In this document: positions 55,947-64,000 of the stretch, one piece after another
Layout: every line of letters starts with the position of its first letter
How positions within the stretch are numbered: the stretch's first letter is position 1
Source of the DNA: Gigaspora rosea
Lineage: Eukaryota; Glomeromycota; Glomeromycetes; Diversisporales; Gigasporaceae
Direction of reading: 5' to 3'
Assembly: GCA_003550325.1 (NCBI GenBank)
Contig: QKWP01000666.1
Coordinates: forward strand, 82,558-146,557
DNA length: 64,000 nucleotides
Notes under the pieces: model-generated
Database searches by the model: none
What the model was told of the DNA's origin: nothing
What the model saw: only the letters and a program-made list of their open reading frames with translations
Translations under genes and position numbers: made by a program

Positions 55947-56761
55947 TGTGAAGTTTCGATTTACAGAGGTTTACTATATATTTACTAACTACCCCTGTAC
56001 TTAACTAAAACACTATTTAAATACCGGTCAAGACTTCTAAACCTTGAACTGGAAGGCAGAAAGAGGCGTGGAAAGACTTGGTCCGGGTCTCAAGGTTCGG
56101 AGAGTCTTGTGATGGCAAAGTTAGAATTAGGATAAGTCTCTCTGTTTACTACTTATTGTTCTTGAGGTTGAGTATTTGTATTCTTCTAATCTTCGTGGTC
56201 TCCCTTTTCTTTGTAGCTTATGGGGGTTTTAATGCAGCCTTTCGGTTGTTGCTTCTTGTACCGATCGTCACGTGGAGTTACAGGAATCAGGGCTAAGTTA
56301 GCTCGGATTATCATGGGGACAAGAAGGTTATTACAACGAACGTTGTTCACAAGAACGATGGTATTTTCTTAGGGGCAAAAATAAGTACGTTTTTATTTAT
56401 AAAGAAAGATATACTAATAGATATTAAGTTCTAGAGCTAACACTTCTACTCTAATTTCGAAGGTTACTAACTGGAACTTGGACTAACTAGAACTATTCTC
56501 AACGGTTGTGAACTACTCTTTCCTTTAATGAGCCTAAGGCTCTTATATACTTTTAATTACAGACTAAAAATCGATTCGATGGATTCGATTGAGTCTATGG
56601 ACTCTTTCGACTCCATCGAGTCACAGCCTTACTATAAATGGTAACACTAAGATGTAATATTTAAAAATAGAAAAGATATACATAGAAATAATAAAAGAAT
56701 AAAAATAGACATCGAGCACAGCCTCAACTTCCGGTTTCATAGGTCAGATTTGCCCTTCACA
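55947..56761 (-). repeat. LTR (5' LTR of the minus-strand element)
   Basis: 815 bp, matching 48860-49751. The GACTC-type internal tandem tract is contracted relative to the other LTR. On the minus strand it begins TGTGAAGGGCAAATC. A promoter would be expected here but no TATA box was assigned. Confidence 0.8.
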
Positions 56762-56789
56762 ACGTACACCCTGTGAGAACTACTATATA

Positions 56790-57027
56790 TGTATCAATAA
56801 TTTGAAAAATTTTAAATAACAGCGCAAAATTTCCAGCCCCGTGATTTTTGCTACATTTTGATTGTAAAAGTAAATGGTCAACATGTAAATTTGTAAGAAA
56901 TACAAAAAAAAAAAAGAAAGAAGAAAATCGTAAAAAATTCACAAATCTGCTATAAAAACTGACTTCAATCTTTATGTAAGAGTTTTGGTGCAAAAATTTA
57001 GATATTAATGCTGAAACAAATATTACC
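56790..57027. repeat. Dispersed repeat shared with 31350-31590
   Basis: The order TTGATTGTAAAAGTAAATG, CACAAATCTGCTATAAAAAC, GTGCAAAAATTTAGATAT is shared with the segment near 31.4 kb. This copy then jumps to sequence matching 33223 onward and lacks the foldback element, so it helps define that insertion. Confidence 0.65.
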
Positions 57028-57035
57028 ATTGTTTG

Positions 57036-57680
57036 TAAGGATGTTAAGTCGTTTGGCCTGAATTAGTTTGACTGAGTTCAAAACTAAGACCGTTATAGTC
57101 AAGATTGAATCGGCAGAACTAGTTCGTTTATTAAATGAGGCACGTGATATAGCTAGCTAGGTTTCTTCACGAGAGTAATACGTATTATGTGAATTATTTA
57201 ATCTTGCTATATTAAATTTTGGTCATATAACGATAATAATTGTAATGAATCATTCAATTTACTTCCAATATATATTAAATATGTAAAATTATTGTAATTA
57301 TGATAGAATTTTTGTATCTGTATATACAGCATCGTATAAATACTCAAGAATTTGTATACTTTAAAATAAATCTTCGTAATTATATTATTATCAATAAATA
57401 ATTGCATCTATATAACCATTGATCTAATAAATAAAGAAAATTAAAGCAGCTAAAAAAAATAAAATAAAATAAAATAAAATGCTTCTCAAAGTATAATATT
57501 TTCGCTTTTTTACGTATCGGGTATTTTTTTTCGCTTTTTTACATAACAGGTATTGAAAAAAGATCAATCTAAATTCGCGTAACAAACAATTAAAAATTAA
57601 CTAGTAGATTCAATTTATGTAGTGCACTGCCAGTTCGGAACGAACCGAAACAGTCTATTTTAAACGGTTTAACATCCCTA
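57036..57680. mobile_element. 645-bp hAT-type element, 8-bp target duplication ATTGTTTG
   Basis: The left end TAAGGATGTTAAGTCGTTT and right end AAACGGTTTAACATCCCTA are inverted. ATTGTTTG flanks it at 57028-57035 and 57681-57688. The left terminus reads TAAGG where the right gives TAGGG (a G-to-A difference). GAACGAACCGAAAC and related motifs lie near the ends. No gene inside. Confidence 0.87.
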
Positions 57681-57692
57681 ATTGTTTGATTA

Positions 57693-57970
57693 GGCCACGC
57701 AAAGTTAATTTTTCGTTTTGCATAACCCACCGACCCTATTTTTCCAAAAAAAAAAATTTTTTTTTAAATTACTATTGTGCCAATTATTCCATTTTTGCCA
57801 TTTAATTTTTTTCTCCGGTGTCACTCGAGGATGACCTAAATTAACTTTACGTAGTCTTATATATAAACATGAGCTTATCAATTTATAGTAGATTAAAAAA
57901 AAAATCCGACCCGACGACTGGAATTTTGTAACACCATGTTATGCAAAATGAAAATTAACTTTGCGTGGCC
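57693..57970. mobile_element. PIF/Harbinger-type MITE (GGCCACGC family), TTA target duplication
   Basis: GGCCACGCAAAGTTAATTTT and AAAATTAACTTTGCGTGGCC are almost perfect inverted ends. TTA lies at 57690-57692 and 57971-57973. Joining the flanks gives GATTAGTTATG, the same sequence seen in the paralogous segment at 33255. Confidence 0.82.
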
Positions 57971-58618
57971 TTAGTTATGAGACTGTCAATTTTTTGCGAC
58001 CATTACTGCGAACGGGGTATGCGCATGAAATGAAGAATGAAACATATTAGGGAAACTTTTTCGATTTCTTGATTTCATTGATCACTAAGATTAAATTTTC
58101 AAAACTAATTGGTTACCAAGTCAATATAATAACGTCAGGCAAATATGTTTCAGGTTAGTACGTCATAGTGACTGGATAGGAATAAGATAACTCCAAATAT
58201 CTAAATACAAATACAGAATTTGTTAAAGCAGATATTTATAGATTAGCTTGTTATAGTAATTACACATGATGTAATAATACGATCTGGAATAAAAAAAAAA
58301 ATAAGATCATCTACACTAAGAAATTTATGAGGACATAATATTCATCATTGTTTGTGAACAAGCTGGTTGTTAATTTCTTAAATAGAAATCGGTTGAAATA
58401 GGACAAGAATTAAGGATCAGCTTTCTTAATGCAGCAAAGAATTAGCAAACGAAATTACGAAATAATAAAGTTAACAAATAGAACACAATTTATAAAAAAA
58501 AATAATTTATTGTTAATACTTGGTAAATTTGAATTTGTCTGTAGCTTTTTTTTTTAATGACTATTAATACCATCTAGTTAGTTAATATACCGTACCAATC
58601 TGGTACTCGAATACCAAG

Positions 58619-60034
58619 CTAACAAATAATTTTTTTATAATTAGCACCTAATAATGTTTTTATCTCATTTTTTCCTTTAAAGCCAATCTTATTGTATCTA
58701 AGACTTAAAGAAGTTAAAGTTGTGTTTTTAAAAAGCGCTTCTGCCATTATTTTCCCACCTTTAGTGCCAATATTGTTACTGCTAAGATTTAAAGTGACTA
58801 AAGTTGAGTTTTTGCAAAGAATCTCTGCTAGTGCTTTTGCTCCTTCAATACCAATATTATTACTGCTGAGATCTAAAGAAGTTAAAGCAGTGTTCTTGTA
58901 AAGTCCCTTTGCTAATTCTTTTCCTCCTTCAATACCAAGACCATTGTAACTAAGGTTTAAATAATTTAAGAAGATGTTTGTGCAAAGTACTTCTGCAAAT
59001 GCTTTTCCACCTTCAATGCCAATATTATTGCTGTTAAGATTTAAGAAGATTAAAGTAGTGTTATTGCAAAGGGCCTCTGCTAATGCTTTTCCTCCTTCAA
59101 TACCAATATTACTACCACTAAGATCTAAAGAAGTTAGAGTAGTGTTTATATAAAGTGCAGCTGCAAATGCTTTTCCTCCTTCGATACCAATTTTATTTTC
59201 GCTTAGACTTAAACAAGTTAATGCAGTGTTTACATGAAGTGCATTTGCTAATGCTTTCCCTCCTTCAACACCAATATTATTATGATCAAGTCTTAAAGAA
59301 GCTAAAGCAGTGTTCTTACAAAGCGCCTTTGCCAATGCCTTTTCTCCTTCAACACCAATATAATCGTGACTTAGTTCTAAAGAATTTAAGGCAGTGTTCT
59401 TATGAAGTGCTTTTGCTAACGCTTTAATGTCAAAATTATTACCATGAAGTCTTAAAGAAGTTAAAGTAGTGCTCTTAAGAATCTCTGCTATCTCTTCGGA
59501 AGCAATCCAACTTTGATAAAGATATAAATAACTAATAGCATCGTTTTTACAAAGATTTTTTATAAATTTATTATCAACAATAAATCCAACTTCTAAATTC
59601 TCCAATCTTTTACTTGTTCGTAGAAACATTGTAATTAAAGAATATTTAACAGCACTTACAAGTTTATCCCTGTTGGTTTCCCATTTAAATCGAGCTTCTT
59701 TATAACCATTATAATTAAGCCAATTAATAACTCCATCACTTAAAAAGCTGCTAACAGATGTAACATAACTTGTATATTCGAACAATGGTTTTTGATAATT
59801 TGGAAGAAGAATTTTGAAAGGGATTAATGAAGTTTGTTCTTCTACATTTAATGCTAAAAGACAAGTGTTTATAAGCTTTTTATTGTTGAATTTATTAACA
59901 ATTTTACACCATAATATTGGTACAATTATTCTACACCAATGACGGTTAACAAGAAGGCATGAATATAGGCTTTCATAATCATGCTGAAAGTTATTAAATA
60001 TTTGGATAAAACATTCGTTCGGTAATTCTATCAT
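58619..60034 (-). CDS. F-box - leucine-rich repeat protein, paralog C
   Basis: 471 residues from the ATG at 60034, which aligns with the start of paralog A. The open frame continues 116 codons further upstream to 60382, but that part equals the non-coding promoter region of paralog A and is rejected as coding. F-box at 1-45 (MIELPNECFIQIFNNF). 11 RI-type LRRs at about 165-460, e.g. NTALTSLDLSSNNIGIEGAK. It is nearly collinear with paralog A; visible differences are scattered substitutions without frameshift, so both may be functional. The C-terminus (YKKIIC) is shorter and different from A because of the local inversion. Likely a Skp1-binding adaptor; target unknown. Confidence 0.86.
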   Translation of the reverse strand: MIELPNECFIQIFNNFQHDYESLYSCLLVNRHWCRIIVPILWCKIVNKFNNKKLINTCLLALNVEEQTSLIPFKILLPNYQKPLFEYTSYVTSVSSFLSDGVINWLNYNGYKEARFKWETNRDKLVSAVKYSLITMFLRTSKRLENLEVGFIVDNKFIKNLCKNDAISYLYLYQSWIASEEIAEILKSTTLTSLRLHGNNFDIKALAKALHKNTALNSLELSHDYIGVEGEKALAKALCKNTALASLRLDHNNIGVEGGKALANALHVNTALTCLSLSENKIGIEGGKAFAAALYINTTLTSLDLSGSNIGIEGGKALAEALCNNTTLIFLNLNSNNIGIEGGKAFAEVLCTNIFLNYLNLSYNGLGIEGGKELAKGLYKNTALTSLDLSSNNIGIEGAKALAEILCKNSTLVTLNLSSNNIGTKGGKIMAEALFKNTTLTSLSLRYNKIGFKGKNEIKTLLGANYKKIIC

Positions 60035-60088
60035 TTTTAAGGAGTAGGAATTTTTGTTATGTACGTACGTACATAAGTACGTATCTTG

Positions 60089-60122
60089 CGTTATATATAC
60101 GGCATGAAATGTTGTGAAACGT
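60089..60122 (-). promoter_or_regulatory. Putative core promoter of F-box-LRR paralog C
   Basis: Same TTATATATACGG and GAAATGTTGTGAAACG block as at 44892-44922, here 55-88 bases upstream of the start. A GTACGTACGTACATAAGTAC insertion-like tract (60061-60080) between it and the gene is missing in paralog A. Confidence 0.45.
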
Positions 60123-60496
60123 GATATAAAGAATGCCTGTCGGCTATCATATACAGTATAATAAGCAGCTGCGCGGGGACGCAGTCGCGCTAAACCAGGA
60201 ACGGAACGGATGTGCAGTACGTAAAAAATAATAATCATTATAACGCCAAGCAAAAACCTACATATCAAATAAGTAGCTGCACAACGAAGTTGTGCGAAAC
60301 CAGGAACCGAAAATATGGGATTTTTGAAGCGAACTTTGAATTGAAAACCTAGAGGTGCAGATATAATACCATAACTTGTCATAATTCAGAAATTTGTTTA
60401 TAGATACTCGGTTATAACGAAAGAATTAAGATATTCATGTTTTAACATAATAATATTAATAGTTGACTAAAGCCAAACAGATCAAACAGGTGCTAA

Positions 60497-60579
60497 GGCC
60501 GTTCGAAGTTAATTCTTCGTTAACATCCCCAAAGAGTCCTAGAAAGTGATATTAAACGAAGAATCAACTTCATGCGGCC
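60497..60579. mobile_element. Short PIF/Harbinger-type MITE, TAA target duplication (copy C)
   Basis: Orthologous to 45596-45677. GGCCGTTCGAAGTTAATTC and CATGCGGCC ends, TAA on both sides. It lacks one base pair (TTCGTTAAC versus TTCGGTTAA) relative to copy A. Confidence 0.75.
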
Positions 60580-60971
60580 TAAGGAGGATTAACTGGCCCT
60601 GTGAAAATAGCCACAGGAACTGACATGATTCAATGCACATAATCAAGATAACAGGAGGTAAGCTAATGACCTTCCGCATACAGTAATTCTGAGAGATTCT
60701 ACATCAACAAGTGCCAGTTCAACTCCGGCAGACCTCACTCAATACGCTTAATTCATATTATAACTTCTGAATGTCATGCGTTCATATTGATGGCTTGTGC
60801 AGGAGGGAAACCTACCAGATAGCGCTAAGCCGCACAAACTCAGCTGTTTAAAATTAAACGTTTTTAATTTTAAAATTGAATATGCGTTAAGTGGATCCAG
60901 AAGCAACTTTCAGTTCGAAATTCTTTAATAGTTTGATGGATCAGATTTTCATCTCAAAACATTTAAGATTA

Positions 60972-61317
60972 GGCCATGCAAAGTTGATTTTTCGTTTTGC
61001 ATTACATGGATTTAAAATTCGGGACGGACGGACAATTTTTTTTTTTTTGAATTTACTGCAAATTCACATTTAAGGATATACAAGGTTAATTATTTTGCAC
61101 AACAAGGAATCAAAAAATTGGTACGGCAGTCATATTCTTCCTGTCACTCTATCGGACAATTACGGGAAATTAAGTCTCCATCGGGTGACATCAGATGAAA
61201 ATAGCGGGAAAAAATAAATGTCAAAAATCGTTAATTGGCACAATTGGGATCTAAAAAAAAAAAAATGAAAAAATGAGACGGCGAGTAATGCAAAAAAAAA
61301 ATCAACTCTGCGTGGCC
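60972..61317. mobile_element. PIF/Harbinger-type MITE (GGCCACGC family), TTA target duplication (copy C)
   Basis: Orthologous to 46069-46412. The left end reads GGCCATGCAAAGTTGATTTT (one C-to-T difference from the consensus GGCCACGC); the right end is GCGTGGCC. TTA lies on both sides. Confidence 0.8.
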
Positions 61318-62108
61318 TTACATATAATGGTAATGTTAAATTTCGCAACAGGATCTTAGAAAATTACGCTTACGTGTACACACACATATTGATTCATATA
61401 AGGCGTGATGCAACATAAGTAAAAAATAAGCAATGCGCAACGACTTGTGATAAATAGTCACGCTGCACCAATCAAATGCTGAGAATTGCACACACACATG
61501 AAACTTTCCAGTAACACAACGTACTTTTTACACTCCGTTCCTGATATTCTTGGTCCTGCATCATTTAACAATAATCATTTCATAGAGACAACTTAGTTTA
61601 TAGACAATTAATTCATCGGCAAGATTATTTTGCAAACGGTTAATCCACAAACAAATTCATTTCATAGCTAGTTTGTTTCACACACAATTTTTTTTTAAGT
61701 CCAGCCCTAACGATAATATTTAAATTACTTTGTCTGTAAATGAGCCGTCTTGAAATAAACTGTCTATGAAATAAATTTGCCTGCGAATTAATCGTCTATA
61801 TAATAATTTTATCTATGTAATGTCTGTTGTTTACTCAATGAGTGGCACCGGCTTATAAACAAACAATAATTTAATTTTATAACATCCAAAAACTTTTTTA
61901 TTAAAGATAAAAATTTTAGGTTTAAACTGAATGAAATTATTAACATGCCAAATAAAATTTTTTTTATAGCATATAATAAAATTTTAATTATAATAACAAT
62001 AAAATAATAGACATCATAAAAATATAATGCTAATAATGATAATAAAATTAAATATTAAAAGTTATGTATCAAACAACATTGCTATCATTAATTTCATGCA
62101 CTGCAATT

Positions 62109-62260
62109 CGGGATAGAAAAAAAAACAGTTTTAACACTTTTTCACCGATTTAAAACATGTGATGATTAAAAAGCCCGAATAGTTAAAGTTGTTTAAATAT
62201 ATTAGGAACATAATCCTCAATTGTTTTTAATTACGTAATAAAAAACATTTCCATCCCTAA
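62109..62260. mobile_element. hAT-type MITE specific to copy C, target duplication CTGCAATT
   Basis: The left end CGGGATAGAAAAA and right end ACATTTCCATCCCTAA face each other. CTGCAATT flanks it at 62101-62108 and 62261-62268; with one more base the repeat is ACTGCAATT. Copy A at 48361-48369 has a single ACTGCAATT and no insertion, so the event followed the segmental duplication. Confidence 0.82.
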
Positions 62261-62499
62261 CTGCAATTCCTCGATAGCACACCATTTGGTTTATAACTAT
62301 TTATATCATTATCTGTTATTATCATAATCAGGAGTAATTTTTTTAGCAATAATAATAACGAATTACAAAAATAACATCAATATCTACACGTACATTAAAA
62401 ATTCTACCTGAGTTCATATTTATATTAATATCTTTGACAGGATTTTCATTTACTTTAATTTTTCATCAGATTTTTCTGGTTGTATTTGCACTGAAAAGT

Positions 62500-63318
62500 T
62501 TCCTGTTTTAATGATATTTTATCTTGAATGCTTGTTTGTTCTTGAATGAAATTGTTAATTTTTTCGAGTTTCATTTGCTCAATATCACATTTGTAAAGTA
62601 TAATGTTGTCTGTTTCAATAAGATTCGTATCTTCATATTATTTAAATCACTTGAAGTTCCTTAACAGGCATAACAATAAATGCATAGATATTAATATCAA
62701 TTGATTTGGCAATAGTCTTAGCAAGTATATCCTCATTATCACAGTTTACTTTAAATAAAGTCTTTACAAGTTTCGCGACAAATGTATTAATTATCCTTTA
62801 AATTTTTCAGCAAGTATCACCACAAGTCTACAATTTATTATTTCTTTTTCTCTAGTATATTTTCTTCTAAATATTTATTAATATCATTATAAAGACCGCA
62901 TTCCAGATTATGCTTCTGGTTATGTTTTTTCTTCGCATAGCATTTTGATTGCTTAGCACCTAATGATATATTCACTCAGAATTCTGATTAATTGCACGAA
63001 CAAGTCAAATAAGAATAGCATAAATTTCTGTTCCAAAATGTTGAGTTATCATTTTCTGTTCTATATTTTCCAAAATATTTTCATAAATGCCCTTTTTATT
63101 ATAAAAGTTCTCTTCATTAGTAAATAAAAAATTGATACAGGTATTAAAAAGATTGGATCGGTTATAAATAAATAAAAAACTTCACAACCCATTTTTCTCA
63201 CTAATAACTGCGCTTCCCAAATGCCAATTGGAAGCAAATTTCCAACAATTCTATAAAATGGAATAAGATTATAAATAAATAGAATTTGTTTGAAAATAGG
63301 ACTTGAGTTAAGGTTCAA
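62500..63318 (-). pseudogene. Degenerate coding relic, family not recognised
   Basis: Broken minus-strand frames retain protein-like pieces in order: FYRIVGNLLPIGIWEAQLLV (63061-63318), MITQHFGTEIYAILI, FVAKLVKTLFKVNCDNEDIL with AKSIDINIYAFIVMPVKELQ, then KCDIEQMKLEKINNFIQEQT. Multiple stops and shifts separate them. The last piece also occurs in copy A near 48530-48654, where it abuts the F-box relic. I cannot assign a family. Confidence 0.4.
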
Positions 63319-63450
63319 CTTTTTTAATACAACAAAGAAGAATTAGAAACAAAAATAAGAACACAATTATAAATAATTTTTACTAAATCAGAAATATATA
63401 TTATCGTTAATAATTTGTAGATTGAAATTCGTTCATAGCTATTTTTCAAT
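63290..63450. repeat. Third copy of the F-box gene downstream segment
   Basis: GAACACAATTATAAATAA followed by a decayed version of the 58508-58588 block, in the same orientation as in copy C, with matching sequence to its left (58390-58490). It suggests that another F-box-LRR unit once ended here or continues beyond the window. Confidence 0.55.
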
Positions 63451-64000
63451 AAATATTACTGCCACATAGGTGATATGACGTACCAATGTAACCATCGTAT
63501 GGGAGAGCTTTGTACTTTCATGCCGAGTTTAACTCCGATGGTTGACGTTAGAAGGTCACATGATTTTGGCAGTAATTTATGAGACACGGATATTAATGAT
63601 TTATTAGGCATTTATTATAAAAGGAATGTATATTTATTTAAGGATGATTTTGGAGACATACATTAGATACATTCGATATCGCAAACTAAGGGCGAGAGCA
63701 ACCCATTATATACATTCTAGATTCTGACTACGTATACACCTTTATGACTACGTTTACGTAGTCACTACTACGTTTACTTAGTGATCACTATGTTTCATCC
63801 ATATAATTAAGCCACTGAGAAGCCACTAATACTAGAAAGGTAAGATTAACATGGCTATGTCGATACAATTATGGACAGCTTAAAGAATTATACAAATACG
63901 GAAGTGAGAGACAAGGGAAAAAATTATTCATTAAAACCAACTAAAACATATATTTTTATAATTCGCTCCTGCTAATATTTTCATCACATGTTTTCCTATA
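63451..64000. other. No gene seen
   Basis: Right edge of the window. There is a short direct repeat of ACTACGTTTACGTAG-type motifs at 63726-63790. No open frame of note. Confidence 0.4.

Larger units (their letters stand above)
48860..56761 (-). mobile_element. LTR retrotransposon, minus orientation, with kinase/Sel1 cargo
   Basis: Two long direct repeats (48860-49751 and 55947-56761) start TGTGAAG and end in ACA on the plus strand. Read on the minus strand they run TGTGAAGGGC...CTTCACA, with short inverted tips. Next to the upstream LTR on the minus strand lies TGGTGGTGACTGTGAGA (about 55927-55944), a plausible tRNA primer-binding site two bases from the LTR. Next to the other LTR (49752-49770) lies a purine-rich tract on the minus strand, a plausible PPT. 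Gag-type remnants lie at 55428-55760. No reverse transcriptase, RNase H or integrase was recognised. Flanks ACAT/ACGT are only a weak target duplication. Sel1 and kinase remnants fill most of the interior. Confidence 0.75.
58485..62580. repeat. Segmental duplication, copy C (F-box-LRR unit)
   Basis: Collinear with 43330-48655, and with further left matches from 58015. It contains fewer insertions; one MITE (62109-62260) is specific to it. Its left extension supplies empty sites for the insertions at 33578, 34313 and others. Confidence 0.85.

Noticed and set aside
60035-60382. Upstream 116-codon extension of F-box-LRR paralog C
   Set aside because: It overlaps the conserved promoter-like region, has no counterpart in paralog A, and the F-box starts exactly at the internal ATG shared by both paralogs.

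Overview
The window looks like a gene-poor, strongly AT-rich, transposon-riddled stretch of a fungal nuclear genome. The gene families point to an arbuscular mycorrhizal fungus (Glomeromycotina, Rhizophagus-like): F-box and BTB proteins fused to 28-residue ribonuclease-inhibitor-type leucine-rich repeats, relics of the Cys-ribbon/protein-kinase/Sel1 family, a FAR1-MULE-SWIM transposase and GT-AG introns. The lineage is an inference from these families. No tRNA, rRNA, CRISPR or operon-like layout was seen.

Layout. 0-0.4 kb: a GC-richer patch that may hold the spliced 3' end of a gene entering from the left. 0.4-12 kb: nested small DNA transposons, three relics of Cys-ribbon/kinase genes, and a 2.7 kb hAT-type element containing a gutted piggyBac-like element. 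13.1-15.2 kb: a BTB-LRR gene damaged by an N-gap duplication and two frameshifts. 19.2-20.8 kb: an intact, intronless FAD-linked lactone-oxidase-like gene, the clearest ordinary gene here. 21-33 kb: repeats, low-complexity T-rich DNA and hAT-type elements. 34.3-42.3 kb: an 8 kb insertion containing a 6.4 kb element that carries a pseudogenised FAR1-MULE transposase. 43.4-44.9 kb and 58.6-60.0 kb: two paralogous F-box-LRR genes on the minus strand, each inside a copy of the same segmental duplication, with a third F-box relic at 48.7 kb. 48.86-56.76 kb: an LTR retrotransposon on the minus strand with gag remnants and, unexpectedly, Sel1 and kinase-type coding remnants between its LTRs.

Two processes dominate. 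First, at least twelve insertions are bounded by inverted ends and 8-bp direct repeats, and several are confirmed by empty sites in the paralogous copy. Others are short MITEs with TTA or TAA target duplications (PIF/Harbinger type). These insertions enlarged one copy of the F-box segment from about 4.6 kb to about 15 kb. Second, broken transposase, gag and kinase frames carry stops explicable as C-to-T or G-to-A changes, some at likely CpG codons. This suggests cytosine-methylation-linked decay, but it was judged by eye and not counted.

I did not find a convincing new multi-gene system. The most unusual items are the LTR element with kinase/Sel1 cargo, the foldback-like element with inverted tandem arrays, the microinversion that replaces the C-terminus and stop codon of one F-box-LRR paralog, and the richly dated nest of insertions.
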